Of a DNA stretch of 64,000 nt, positions 17,260 through 25,196 are shown in pieces (position 1 is the stretch's first letter; each line of letters opens with the position of its first letter). The DNA is taken from positions 1,506,001-1,570,000 of the forward strand of contig NZ_MBUA01000001.1 of NCBI RefSeq assembly GCF_014332695.1. The letters run 5' to 3'. The translations under genes were made by a program, and so were the position numbers. The DNA comes from Flavihumibacter stibioxidans (GTDB lineage Bacteria; Bacteroidota; Bacteroidia; Chitinophagales; Chitinophagaceae). The notes beneath the pieces were generated by a model. It saw nothing but the letters and a program-made list of their open reading frames with translations, was not told where the DNA came from and did no database searches.

Positions 17260-18972
17260 CTATTTCTCTGTTTTCCCCTGGTACCGGTGTTTTCTCCACC
17301 ACTGGTAAACCAGGCCAAACAATATGATCAGTAAAACGGGAACCAGTATATTGATCAGTTGCCATTTTGTTTTTGCTGCTTCCATTTTCTTTTTATCCAG
17401 CAGGCGAAGGGTAAAGTCTTTGCCCCTGGTTTCCAGGATACCGGATTCATCCACCAGGTATTCAATGCAATTCTGGATAAAATCGCGGTTGGCATACTGG
17501 TACTTGGTATAGGAGTTCATACCCATTGGCAGGGGACCTTCGTTCTGGGTTACTGCATTCAGTGCGATATCGCCATCGGCAATGACGATCATTTTATTTT
17601 CGGGAGAGGAGGTGTTGAAAGGCTGGCCTGCCGCCTGCAATGCCGCCCTTTCTTCTGCCGTAGCACGGTTGGCGTAGAGGGAGCTGAAGCTTCCTTCCAG
17701 CAAGACGGCCACGGGTTTGTTTCCCTGGTTGAATGTTTTCAGGTCATCCTCTGTTTCGATGCTCTGCCAGCTTACCCTGGCGGGTGTTGCCAGCAACCTG
17801 GTGTCAATGGAACTGGACAGTAAAATATTTTTACGGATTCCCTTAGCTTCCACCGTGTCGATGGAATTCGGGAACTGGGATAATACATAGTCCATGTTTT
17901 TGGCAACCGGGTGCCCGCTGTAATTGCTAAGCAATGGGAAATAGGGCCAGGGCAATAATTGGATTTGCGGTTTTCCCCCAACGCTTCCTATCACCGAAGG
18001 GATCTTGTCGGCGTTGAGGTCCTGGAGCAGGTCCTGGTTGATCCTCACGCCATATTTGAACAGCAGGTCTTCCAATTGCAGTCCCCTGTCAAAAGCGATA
18101 AAATCAGCCTGTGATCTTTGCAGGCTGTCCATTTCGGCATACAAATTATCTATCATCCACAGCATTTTGCCACCCTGCATCACGTACTGGTCAATTTTCA
18201 GTTTCTGGTCATCACCGAAAGCGATGGACGGCTTGGCAACGATGAGGGCGTCAAAAACGGGTGGTATGATGGGAACACTGTCGATCGGGAGTATGCGAAA
18301 TGCGTAATTCTTCTTCAGCACATTTTCAATCAGGTCGTACACCTGGTAGGATTCAGGCTCACCATTGCCCACGAGGTAACCAATCAGCGGAACTGTATCC
18401 TGGTTCAGTTGGCGGATGGCATTGGCGAATTTGTACTCAAGCAGGGCTTCTGCTTTATTGAGTGATTCGAGTCCGCCTTCAGAGCTGACACCCTGGAGCA
18501 GGTCAATAGCTGTTGTACGGCCTTTGTGCGTAATAACCGCCCCGGGGAAAACCAGTCTTTCTTCCTGGCCTTCGCCTTCTTTCGTTTGTGCTTTAATGTT
18601 AGTAGGGTTCAGTCCCAGGTTTGCCAGTGAATCATAGAGGATAGCTTTTGACGAATCATTCAGTCCCTCCCCCGGTTTGATGAACCTGAAACGGAAATTG
18701 GTTTTCCCGGCAGATTTGAATTCCTGCAGGAGATCGTTGGTGCTGTTGGCCAGTTTCCGGAAGCCGGCGGGCATTTCACCGCTGAGCAATACATCCACAC
18801 TAACAGGTTCATTCAAACCGGTCAGCAGTTGCCTGGCAGGTTTGGACAAAGTATAACGTCCTTCGGCGGTAAGGTCGGCGCGGAAGGGGACCAGGCCTGC
18901 GATCCAGTTGATCAGCAGTACAAGTACAAGCAGGACGATCCAATAATATTTTGAATGCGGTAATTTTTTCAT
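17260..18972 (-). CDS. gldG: Gliding-associated ABC transporter component GldG
   Basis: A 570-residue protein with an N-terminal membrane helix, the early motif FRADLTAEGRYTLS typical of GldG, a large periplasmic domain of the ABC-type_uncharacterised/GldG family, and a C-terminal helix followed by a basic tail. With GldF and the ATPase GldA (not in the window) it forms an ABC transporter tied to gliding motility and type IX secretion in Flavobacterium-like bacteria. Its start lies 7 bp after gldF. Presence does not prove that this organism glides, because gldFG are also kept in some non-gliding relatives. Confidence 0.92.
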   Translation of the reverse strand: MKKLPHSKYYWIVLLVLVLLINWIAGLVPFRADLTAEGRYTLSKPARQLLTGLNEPVSVDVLLSGEMPAGFRKLANSTNDLLQEFKSAGKTNFRFRFIKPGEGLNDSSKAILYDSLANLGLNPTNIKAQTKEGEGQEERLVFPGAVITHKGRTTAIDLLQGVSSEGGLESLNKAEALLEYKFANAIRQLNQDTVPLIGYLVGNGEPESYQVYDLIENVLKKNYAFRILPIDSVPIIPPVFDALIVAKPSIAFGDDQKLKIDQYVMQGGKMLWMIDNLYAEMDSLQRSQADFIAFDRGLQLEDLLFKYGVRINQDLLQDLNADKIPSVIGSVGGKPQIQLLPWPYFPLLSNYSGHPVAKNMDYVLSQFPNSIDTVEAKGIRKNILLSSSIDTRLLATPARVSWQSIETEDDLKTFNQGNKPVAVLLEGSFSSLYANRATAEERAALQAAGQPFNTSSPENKMIVIADGDIALNAVTQNEGPLPMGMNSYTKYQYANRDFIQNCIEYLVDESGILETRGKDFTLRLLDKKKMEAAKTKWQLINILVPVLLIILFGLVYQWWRKHRYQGKTEK

Positions 18973-18979
18973 AGGTCAA

Positions 18980-19702
18980 TCAGCTCAGCGCAATTTTTCT
19001 GTTGGTGATCAATAAAAAGAAAGCGATGATGCTTCCGAAATAAACTATGTCGCGGCTGTCAACCACGCCCCTGCTGATACTTTTATAATGGAAATCGATT
19101 CCCATCAATTCCAGGAGATAATCGGCATTTCCCTGTAACACAGGCAGTTTGCTGACAGCGCTGAACCCGGTATAGAGCAGGAAACACATGAAGGCGCTGA
19201 GGAGGAATGCTACCACGCTGTTGGAGCTGAGGCTGCTGCACCAGGTTCCTATAGCGGTGAACACAGCCGCGAGCAGGAAGAGACCGATATATGACCCGGT
19301 GGTTCCGCCCACATCAATTCCTTTATCCTGGGCCAGTGCCTGCACGCTTACTGCATACAGGATGGTAGGCAGGATGGCAATGGCGACAATTAAATAGGCT
19401 CCCAGGTATTTGCCGGCAACCAGTTTGGCGGGTGACAGGGGTTTTGTTTTCAGGATTTCAAAAGTGCCTGCCCTGAATTCATCGGCCCAGCTTCGCATGG
19501 TAACTGCGGGCACGAGGAAGAGCAGGATCCATGGCGCCAGTTCAAAAAATTTTTCCAGGCTGGCATAACCATAATCAAGGATACTGGAGTCGGGGAATAC
19601 GAACAGGAAGAGCCCATTCAGTAATAGAAAGACCACAATGGCAACCAGTCCGGTCAGACTTCCGAAGAACTGGCGAAACTCTTTTTTACAGATAGACCAC
19701 AT
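18980..19702 (-). CDS. gldF: Gliding-associated ABC transporter permease GldF
   Basis: A 240-residue ABC-2-type permease with six hydrophobic helices and the conserved stretch FFELAPWILLFLVPAVTMRSWADE followed by GTFEILKTKPLS (shown in parts: key residues AVTMRSWADE). The start at MWSICKKEF (19702) is preferred to a GTG at 19726, since a TATTTTTG promoter box lies at 19708-19715 between the two and family members begin with this M-x-I-x-K-E pattern. It is the first gene of the gldF-gldG-terC-murF/alr-lspA run. It partners GldG; the ATPase GldA must be encoded elsewhere. Confidence 0.92.
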   Translation of the reverse strand: MWSICKKEFRQFFGSLTGLVAIVVFLLLNGLFLFVFPDSSILDYGYASLEKFFELAPWILLFLVPAVTMRSWADEFRAGTFEILKTKPLSPAKLVAGKYLGAYLIVAIAILPTILYAVSVQALAQDKGIDVGGTTGSYIGLFLLAAVFTAIGTWCSSLSSNSVVAFLLSAFMCFLLYTGFSAVSKLPVLQGNADYLLELMGIDFHYKSISRGVVDSRDIVYFGSIIAFFLLITNRKIALS

Positions 19703-19707
19703 AGCAC

Positions 19708-19715
19708 CAAAAATA
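19708..19715 (-). promoter_or_regulatory. -7 promoter element TATTTTTG of gldF
   Basis: CAAAAATA on the plus strand is TATTTTTG on the coding strand, five bases before ATG 19702. It decides the start of gldF against the upstream GTG. Confidence 0.45.
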
Positions 19716-19829
19716 AGTTTTCTCACGATGCCCTTTACAGATTCAGTGAATTTGTTGGATGATAAATCAGATTCTTTTAAATTCGCCCCCTACTTAACGA
19801 ATTTGATTCGGTAGTAACCAAAACCAACT

Positions 19830-19870
19830 GCAAAACAAATCCCGCCGCCTGGCGGGATTTGTTGTTTTGC
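19830..19870 (-). terminator. Hairpin, probable terminator of iscS-iscA
   Basis: A perfect 10-bp stem AAATCCCGCC (19837-19846) and GGCGGGATTT (19851-19860) with a four-base loop; the arms continue as GCAAAAC and GTTTTGC with a three-base bulge. Read on the minus strand the stem ends ATTTGTTTTG. It lies between iscA and gldF. Confidence 0.55.
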
Positions 19871-19884
19871 AACCCGGCGGAAAA

Positions 19885-20088
19885 CCCCGTCTGACGTTTG
19901 GGTTCATGGGAAACCCGTCTGACGTTTGGATCCACGTTTTCCAGCAATGCTAAACGTCAGACGGGGGGATCACGTCAGACGGGTGGATCCGTTCGCGGGA
20001 AACCCGTCTGACGTTTGGATCCACGGTTTACAGCAATGCTAAACGTCAGACGGGGGGATCCGTCAGACGGGGGGATCACGTCAGACGG
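19885..20088. repeat. Palindromic repeat cluster, CGTCTGACG family
   Basis: The 386-bp gap between gldF and iscA holds eight copies of CGTCTGACG: plus orientation at 19888, 19916 and 20005; minus orientation at 19955, 19973, 20044, 20061 and 20079. Two modules repeat with an 89-bp period; each is a hairpin with 14-bp perfect arms (CCCGTCTGACGTTT at 19914-19927 and 20003-20016 against AAACGTCAGACGGG at 19952-19965 and 20041-20054) and a 24-base loop that differs at only two or three positions. No coding potential is seen here. Confidence 0.85.
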
Positions 20089-20112
20089 GTGAGACTCCGC
20101 ATACCGGCTTCC

Positions 20113-20445
20113 CTACACCGCAAAGCTTTCACCGCAACCGCAGGTGCGGCTTGCATTGGGATTGTTGAAATAAAACCCCTTACCATTCAGTCCTTCTGAA
20201 AATTCGAGGGTGGTATCAACCAGGTATAAAAAACTCTTCAGGTCGGTGACCACTTTAATGCCATTGTCTTCAAACACCTGGTCGGCCGGCTGGCTTTTAT
20301 TGTCGAAATCAAGTTTATAACTCAGGCCCGAACATCCTCCGCCTACGACGGAAACACGAAGGAAATAATCACCGCTATTGTCTTTATCGGCTTCCTTCAG
20401 CAAGGTCATCACTTTCTCCCGGGCTTTATCACTGACATGTATCAT
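20113..20445 (-). CDS. Iron-sulfur cluster assembly protein, IscA/SufA/HesB family
   Basis: A 110-residue A-type carrier. The three conserved cysteines that hold the iron or cluster are present: GGGCSGLSY (Cys38) and CGCGESF at the end (Cys102 and Cys104). It accepts Fe-S clusters from the scaffold and passes them to client proteins. It lies 56 bp after a cysteine desulfurase gene and is likely in the same transcript. No IscU or SufB/C/D genes are beside it, so the rest of the pathway is elsewhere. IscA against SufA or ErpA cannot be separated by sequence alone. Confidence 0.92.
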   Translation of the reverse strand: MIHVSDKAREKVMTLLKEADKDNSGDYFLRVSVVGGGCSGLSYKLDFDNKSQPADQVFEDNGIKVVTDLKSFLYLVDTTLEFSEGLNGKGFYFNNPNASRTCGCGESFAV

Positions 20446-20501
20446 ATAGTTCTATTATTTGTTATGTATGGTTGGTAAATGGTGGCTCCCTGGCCGGCTA
20501 T

Positions 20502-21677
20502 TCATATACCGGCGGGTTTTAATTGCCTTAGCCGATCTACGGTTGCCTTCACCTGTTGCAGTATATAATCTATTTGTTCTTCGGTCGAAAACCGGCCAAG
20601 GCTGAAGCGCAGGGAAGCAAAGGCAAGCTCATCACTGATGCCCATGGCCTTCAGCACATGCGATGGCTCCATAGAGGCAGAAGTGCAGGCAGATCCGGAT
20701 GAGACGGCAATATTTTTATTGAAGCCAAGCATCAGCCCCTCCCCGTCCACTTCTGCAAAGGAAAGATTGGACACATTGGGCAGGCGGTTTTGGGTATTGC
20801 CGTTAACAAGCACATCGGGTAAATCGGTGAGGGAGGCTTCCAGTTTATTCCTCCAGCCTGAGATTCGGCGGGATTCTGTTTCCATTTCGTTCCGGCAGAT
20901 CTCACAGGCTTTACCAAACCCCACAATACCCGGCACATTCAGGGTGCCAGAGCGCATTCCACGTTCATGGCCGCCGCCATCCAGTTGTGCGGTAAGCCTT
21001 ACTCGGGGGTTTTTCCTGCGCACATACAAGGCACCAACACCTTTCGGCCCATAGAGTTTATGCGCTGAAAAAGCCATCAGGTCAATTCCATCCCTTTTCA
21101 CATCCACCGGAATTTTTCCCACGGCCTGGGTGGCATCAGAAAAAAACAGCACTCCATGCTTTTTGGCGATCGCGCCGATTTCAGGAACCTGCTGCACTAC
21201 GCCCGTTTCATTGTTGGCATACATGAGTGAAATGAGGATGGTAGTGGATTTGATGGCCGCCTCCAGTTGGGAAAGGTCTATAAGTCCCTCACTGTTTACC
21301 GGAAGCCAGGTGACCTCCCCACCCATTTTTTCAATATGCCGGCAGGTATCCAGTACGGCTTTGTGTTCGGTAACGCAGGTAATAATATGATTGCCCTTGC
21401 CGGCATACATATCGAAAACGCCTTTGATAGCCAGGTTATCGCTTTCGGTGGCACCGGAAGTGAATACAATTTCTGAAGGTTCTGCCCCTACCAGCCTGGC
21501 CACCTGCTCACGGGCAAGGTCAACCGCTTCTTCTGCAATCCACCCGAAAGAATGGGTTTTACTGGCGGCATTGCCAAATTGTTCCGTGAAATAAGGCAAC
21601 ATGGCTTCCACCACCCTCGGGTCACAGGGTGTGGTGGCGTTGTAGTCGCAGTAAACCGGCAGTTTGAGCATATCCAT
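20502..21677 (-). CDS. iscS: Cysteine desulfurase (NifS/IscS family)
   Basis: A 391-residue PLP enzyme that takes sulfur from cysteine, giving alanine and an enzyme persulfide for Fe-S cluster or thio-cofactor synthesis. PLP lysine lies in SAHKLYGPKG (near residue 205), and the persulfide Cys in SSGSACTSAS (near 329), which is the long flexible group I loop of IscS/NifS. The start is put at ATG 21677 (MDMLKLPVYCDYNATTP) because a TAATTTTG promoter box at 21684-21691 overlaps the longer frame's first codon at 21686; ATG 21671 is also possible. It is followed by an A-type Fe-S carrier. Confidence 0.92.
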   Translation of the reverse strand: MDMLKLPVYCDYNATTPCDPRVVEAMLPYFTEQFGNAASKTHSFGWIAEEAVDLAREQVARLVGAEPSEIVFTSGATESDNLAIKGVFDMYAGKGNHIITCVTEHKAVLDTCRHIEKMGGEVTWLPVNSEGLIDLSQLEAAIKSTTILISLMYANNETGVVQQVPEIGAIAKKHGVLFFSDATQAVGKIPVDVKRDGIDLMAFSAHKLYGPKGVGALYVRRKNPRVRLTAQLDGGGHERGMRSGTLNVPGIVGFGKACEICRNEMETESRRISGWRNKLEASLTDLPDVLVNGNTQNRLPNVSNLSFAEVDGEGLMLGFNKNIAVSSGSACTSASMEPSHVLKAMGISDELAFASLRFSLGRFSTEEQIDYILQQVKATVDRLRQLKPAGI

Positions 21678-21683
21678 ACAACA

Positions 21684-21691
21684 CAAAATTA
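21684..21691 (-). promoter_or_regulatory. -7 promoter element TAATTTTG of iscS
   Basis: CAAAATTA on plus reads TAATTTTG on the coding strand, six bases before ATG 21677. It excludes the upstream in-frame start at 21686. Confidence 0.45.
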
Positions 21692-21775
21692 GCCAAATCA
21701 GTTCAGATACCCCTCAATCCGTACTCCGGCCCTTCCATGAGCAGCCCGGTTCATTCTTCTCATTATCTTCGCTGC

Positions 21776-22180
21776 ATGCGTAAAATCGAACACATCGGAA
21801 TTGCCGTCAGGAGCCTGTCAACAGCCATCCCACTGTATGAGAAATTACTTAATACCCCCTGCTACAAAACTGAGGAAGTGGAAATGGAAAAGGTAAAAAC
21901 GGCTTTTTTTGCCACTGGGGAGAACAAGATTGAGTTGCTGGAAAGTACTGATCCGGAGGGAGTGATCGCCCGGTACATCGACAAAAAAGGCGAGGGAATC
22001 CACCATATTGCCTTTGATGTGGAAGATATCGAAGCCGAGATGAAACGCTTGCAGGAAGAGGGTTTTGAGTTATTGAACCCTGCTCCAAAAAGGGGAGCTG
22101 ATAATAAACTGGTTTGTTTCCTGCACCCCAAAGGCACCAATGGCGTGCTGATAGAACTCTGCATGGAGAACCGCACCTGA
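21776..22180 (+). CDS. mce: Methylmalonyl-CoA epimerase
   Basis: A 134-residue vicinal-oxygen-chelate (glyoxalase fold) protein. Two beta-alpha-beta-beta-beta halves are visible, with metal-binding His in IEHIGIAV (near residue 6) and in GIHHIAFDV (near residue 75), and a late Glu in VLIELCM. It converts S- to R-methylmalonyl-CoA for the B12-dependent mutase; a cobalamin-binding mutase subunit is encoded at 7148. The ATG at 21776 is preferred to 21737 because family members start with this M-x-K-I-E-H-I-G pattern. The gene is convergent with rnc and separated from it by a heptamer repeat. Confidence 0.9.
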   Translation: MRKIEHIGIAVRSLSTAIPLYEKLLNTPCYKTEEVEMEKVKTAFFATGENKIELLESTDPEGVIARYIDKKGEGIHHIAFDVEDIEAEMKRLQEEGFELLNPAPKRGADNKLVCFLHPKGTNGVLIELCMENRT

Positions 22181-22211
22181 CACCATTCACCTTTCACCCT
22201 TCACCCTTCAC
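22181..22211. repeat. Heptanucleotide repeat (CACCNTT), overlapping the rnc stop
   Basis: CACCATT-CACCTTT-CACCCTT-CACCCTT-CAC starts directly after the mce stop codon and encodes the last residues and stop of rnc on the other strand (SEG-stop). Same family as the repeats at 12489, 53704 and 58947. Confidence 0.75.
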
Positions 22212-22926
22212 TGTTTCCCAGCCCCAGCTTTTCCACCGCGGCCTGGGCAGCAATCTGGCTGGCGTCCTTTTTATTGTAGGCTTTTCCCTGGGCCAAAAGT
22301 TGGCCGTCGACCACTGCGCCCACCGTGAACAGGCGCCTTCCCCCTTCAAATTTTTCCTCCAGGGTTTCGAATTCCAGGTTCTTGCCGTTTTTATTGGCCC
22401 AGCCGTATAATTTGTTCTTGTGGTTGATCTCCAGGTTTTCCAGGTCGTCCATGAACATATAAGGCTGGATCAGCCTTTCAAGTACCCAGGTGCGTGTTTT
22501 TTTATAGCCTTTATCGAGGTAAACCGCGCCCACCAGTGCTTCCAGGGTATTACCAAAGATTTGGCTCACTTTCAACGAGTTATCAAACTTATTGAAGTAC
22601 ACGATCTTTTTCAATCCCATTTTGATGGCCACCTCATTGAGGGTGTTCCGGTTCACCATCTTGCTGCGCATTTCGGTGAGGAATCCTTCTTCGCGGTAGG
22701 GGTATTTCTTGAACAGGTAGTCGGCCACGATGCCGCTCAGGATGGCATCTCCCAGGTATTCGAGCCGCTCGTTATTATCTGCTGCCGAGTCCCTGACAGA
22801 GCGATGAGTGAGGGCTGTTTTGTACAGTTCGGTATTACCCGGGGCAAAGCCCAGCACATTCTTCAATTGTTTTTTGAAGGCAGCTGTTTCGGGTGAACCT
22901 TTTAGAATACTGTCAAATAAACCCAC
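22201..22926 (-). CDS. rnc: Ribonuclease III
   Basis: A 241-residue double-strand-specific endoribonuclease that processes rRNA precursors and structured mRNA. The catalytic-domain signature NERLEYLGDAIL is at residues 52-63, with the second acidic cluster in NTLEALVGAVYLDKG, and a C-terminal double-stranded RNA-binding domain ends the protein. The start codon is GTG (22926). The last three codons and stop fall in a heptamer repeat, so the C-terminal end may vary with repeat changes. It follows fabF after 56 bp in an acpP-fabF-rnc order that is common in bacteria. Confidence 0.95.
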   Translation of the reverse strand: MGLFDSILKGSPETAAFKKQLKNVLGFAPGNTELYKTALTHRSVRDSAADNNERLEYLGDAILSGIVADYLFKKYPYREEGFLTEMRSKMVNRNTLNEVAIKMGLKKIVYFNKFDNSLKVSQIFGNTLEALVGAVYLDKGYKKTRTWVLERLIQPYMFMDDLENLEINHKNKLYGWANKNGKNLEFETLEEKFEGGRRLFTVGAVVDGQLLAQGKAYNKKDASQIAAQAAVEKLGLGNSEG

Positions 22927-22982
22927 AGATTAATTGGTTGATTACCTGAATCAAGTTAAGCGATTGGCATCAGAAAAGATGA

Positions 22983-24236
22983 TCAACCTTCAAATTTCTT
23001 CACAATAACGCAGGCATTATGGCCGCCGAAACCAAAAGTGTTACTAAGTGCAGCCCTTACGGTTCTTTGCTGTGCTTTATTGAAAGTAAAATTGAGCCTT
23101 GGATCCAGGTCCGGATCGTCAGTAAAATGATTAATGGTGGGAGGCACCAGGTCGTGAATAACCGCCTTAATGGATGCGATGGCCTCAATAACGCCTGCCG
23201 CGCCGAGGCAGTGCCCGGTCATGGATTTGGTGGCGGAAATATTCAGGTTATATGCATGGTCCCCAAAAACATTCATGATGGCTTTCACTTCGGCGACATC
23301 CCCCAGGGGGGTGGAGGTACCATGGGTATTGATATAATCAATATCGGATGGTTGCATTCCTGCGTCTTCCAGGGCCGCCAGCATTACGTTGCGGGCACCC
23401 AGTCCTTCGGGATGCGGGGCGGTGATATGATGCGCGTCGGCAGTGGCGCCACCGCCGGCGATCTCGCAATAGATTTTGGCGCCACGGGCTTTGGCATGTT
23501 CCAGTTCCTCCAGGATGAGGATACCGGCAGCTTCCCCCATCACGAAACCATCACGGTCCTTGTCGTAAGGGCGGCTGGCGGTTTGCGGATCGTCGTTGCG
23601 TTCGCTCATGGCCTTCATGGCATTGAAACCACCCACTCCGGCTTCGCTGATCACGGCTTCGCTGCCACCGCTGACGATGATATCAGCCTTACCCAGGCGG
23701 ATCAGGTTCACCGCTTCGATGATGGCATTGGTACTACTGGCACAGGCGCTGACCACCGCGAAATTGGGGCCGCGGAGGTTGTGGCGCATGGAAATCTGGC
23801 CGGCAGCAATATCCAGGATCATTTTCGGAATGAAAAAAGGATTGAAACGCGGGGTGCCATCACCTTTGGCAAATTCCATCACCTCATGCTGGAAGGTGAT
23901 CAGTCCGCCAATTCCGCTTCCAAATACCACCCCGATACGATCGGGATTGATATTTTCCTTATTCAAACCGGCATCTGCCATGGCTTCATCAGAAACCACC
24001 AGGGCAAATTGGGTGAACCTGTCTATTTTTCTTGCTTCTTTTCTGTCGAGGTACTGGGTTGCATCAAAGTTCTTTACCTCGCAGGCGAATCTTGTTTTGA
24101 ATTTAGACGCGTCGAAGGAAGTAATATTAGCTGCACCGGGAACGCCATTAATCAGCCCGTTCCAGTACTCTTCCAGGGTATTACCCACCGGAGTAAGAGC
24201 ACCCATACCTGTTACTACAACTCTTTTCAGTTCCAT
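22983..24236 (-). CDS. fabF: 3-oxoacyl-[acyl-carrier-protein] synthase II
   Basis: A 417-residue thiolase-fold condensing enzyme that elongates acyl-ACP with malonyl-ACP. The Cys-His-His triad appears as SACASSTNA (Cys near 164), NTHGTSTPLGD (His near 304) and SMTGHCLGAAG (His near 341). The GFGGHNACV end is typical of KAS II. It is the gene after acpP and an intervening hairpin. Length and motifs fit FabF rather than FabB. It lies between acpP and rnc on the same strand. Confidence 0.96.
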   Translation of the reverse strand: MELKRVVVTGMGALTPVGNTLEEYWNGLINGVPGAANITSFDASKFKTRFACEVKNFDATQYLDRKEARKIDRFTQFALVVSDEAMADAGLNKENINPDRIGVVFGSGIGGLITFQHEVMEFAKGDGTPRFNPFFIPKMILDIAAGQISMRHNLRGPNFAVVSACASSTNAIIEAVNLIRLGKADIIVSGGSEAVISEAGVGGFNAMKAMSERNDDPQTASRPYDKDRDGFVMGEAAGILILEELEHAKARGAKIYCEIAGGGATADAHHITAPHPEGLGARNVMLAALEDAGMQPSDIDYINTHGTSTPLGDVAEVKAIMNVFGDHAYNLNISATKSMTGHCLGAAGVIEAIASIKAVIHDLVPPTINHFTDDPDLDPRLNFTFNKAQQRTVRAALSNTFGFGGHNACVIVKKFEG

Positions 24237-24263
24237 GTAGTTTGCCGGATTTTAAACGTGAAT

Positions 24264-24304
24264 AATCCGCCTTCTGAGCATTTAAAGCTTTCGAGAGGCG
24301 GATT
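24264..24304 (-). other. Intercistronic hairpin between acpP and fabF
   Basis: AATCCGCCT (24264-24272) pairs perfectly with AGGCGGATT (24296-24304) around a 23-base loop in the 93-bp gap. No T-run follows in the direction of transcription, so partial termination or transcript processing is more likely than full termination. Confidence 0.5.
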
Positions 24305-24329
24305 AAATATGCCTGTAACGGTAGCCCGT

Positions 24330-24566
24330 TTACTTAGCGTGCTCTTCTAAATAAGCAACAGCCTGGCCAACAGTAGTGATAGTTTCAGCCTGCTCATCCG
24401 GGATAGAGATATTGAATTCCTTTTCGAATTCCATGATCAGTTCTACTGTATCCAGAGAGTCAGCTCCCAGATCATTGGTGAAAGAAGCTTCGTTGGTTAC
24501 TTCCGCCTCGTCTACTCCTAATTTGTCAACAATGATCTTTTTAACTCTTGTTGCGATGTCTGACAT
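24330..24566 (-). CDS. acpP: Acyl carrier protein
   Basis: A 78-residue acidic protein, the carrier of growing acyl chains in fatty-acid synthesis. The phosphopantetheine-attachment serine is Ser37 in [11 protein letters not shown]. Length and charge are typical. It is the first gene of acpP-fabF-rnc, with a candidate promoter at 24591-24619 that has both -33 and -7 elements. Confidence 0.97.
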   Translation of the reverse strand: MSDIATRVKKIIVDKLGVDEAEVTNEASFTNDLGADSLDTVELIMEFEKEFNISIPDEQAETITTVGQAVAYLEEHAK

Positions 24567-24590
24567 TGTAGTAAAGTTTAGTTACGGGTG

Positions 24591-24619
24591 CAAAAATATA
24601 CTTTTTGAGTAAATAACAA
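24591..24619 (-). promoter_or_regulatory. Promoter of acpP-fabF-rnc (TTG-N18-TATTTTTG)
   Basis: On the coding strand TATTTTTG (24591-24598) matches the -7 box TAnnTTTG and TTG (24617-24619) the -33 element, with an 18-base spacer. It is the best two-part promoter in the window; the leader to acpP would be about 20 bases. The surrounding DNA is very AT-rich. Confidence 0.6.
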
Positions 24620-24764
24620 TTTTTGACACTTTTTTTATTCTTACCGCCTATACACATATAAAATTCCTTTACTACTAACAATTGTAAGCAAAAAAGGCTG
24701 CAAACGATTGCTGTGCGGATGATTTTCGTAAATTGACCATCCCAAACAACCAAATACTATACTG

Positions 24765-25196
24765 ATGGCCTTAAAACTGATAGATCACGGTTCCCCGGAG
24801 TATCAACAGATGGTTTCTTTACGCAATGAAGTTTTAAGGAAACCGCTGGGACTCAGCTTTTCCCACGAAGAACTGGAGAAAGAAAAGGAGGAAATCCTTA
24901 TCGCCGCCTTTGAGGACGAAAAAATGCTGGGCTGCTGCATGCTGGTGCAGGAAGAGCCCGGAACGGTACGCCTGCGACAGATGGCCGTCAGCAATACCCT
25001 GCAGGGAAAGGGTATCGGCAGGGCGCTGATGAACTTCGCCGAAAACATCGCACGCGACCGCGGATACCGCAAACTGACCATGCATGCCCGCAAAACAGCA
25101 GTGGGTTTCTACGAACACCTGGGCTATAATGTTTGCAGCGAGGAATTCGAAGAAGTGACCATTCCGCATTATGTAATGGAAAAAAGGTTGCGTTAG
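24765..25196 (+). CDS. GNAT family N-acetyltransferase
   Basis: A 143-residue GCN5-related acetyltransferase using acetyl-CoA. Motif A, the pyrophosphate-binding loop, is visible as VSNTLQGKGIGRALM (residues about 75-90, Q-x-x-G-x-G/A), preceded by the beta strand VRLRQMAV and followed by the FYEHLGY motif B typical of family members. It resembles the ElaA/small GNAT group. The substrate is unknown. Its stop codon overlaps the 3' end of mfd by 4 bp on the other strand. Confidence 0.88.
   Translation: MALKLIDHGSPEYQQMVSLRNEVLRKPLGLSFSHEELEKEKEEILIAAFEDEKMLGCCMLVQEEPGTVRLRQMAVSNTLQGKGIGRALMNFAENIARDRGYRKLTMHARKTAVGFYEHLGYNVCSEEFEEVTIPHYVMEKRLR

Noticed and set aside
19830..20088. Possible CRISPR array between gldF and iscA
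   Set aside because: The repeats are palindromic, in both orientations, with two duplicated loops and no unique spacers or cas genes.
23019..24350. 443-residue frame on plus opposite fabF
   Set aside because: It is a mirror of fabF codons; the sense protein has a complete catalytic triad. Long antisense frames like this arise from codon bias.
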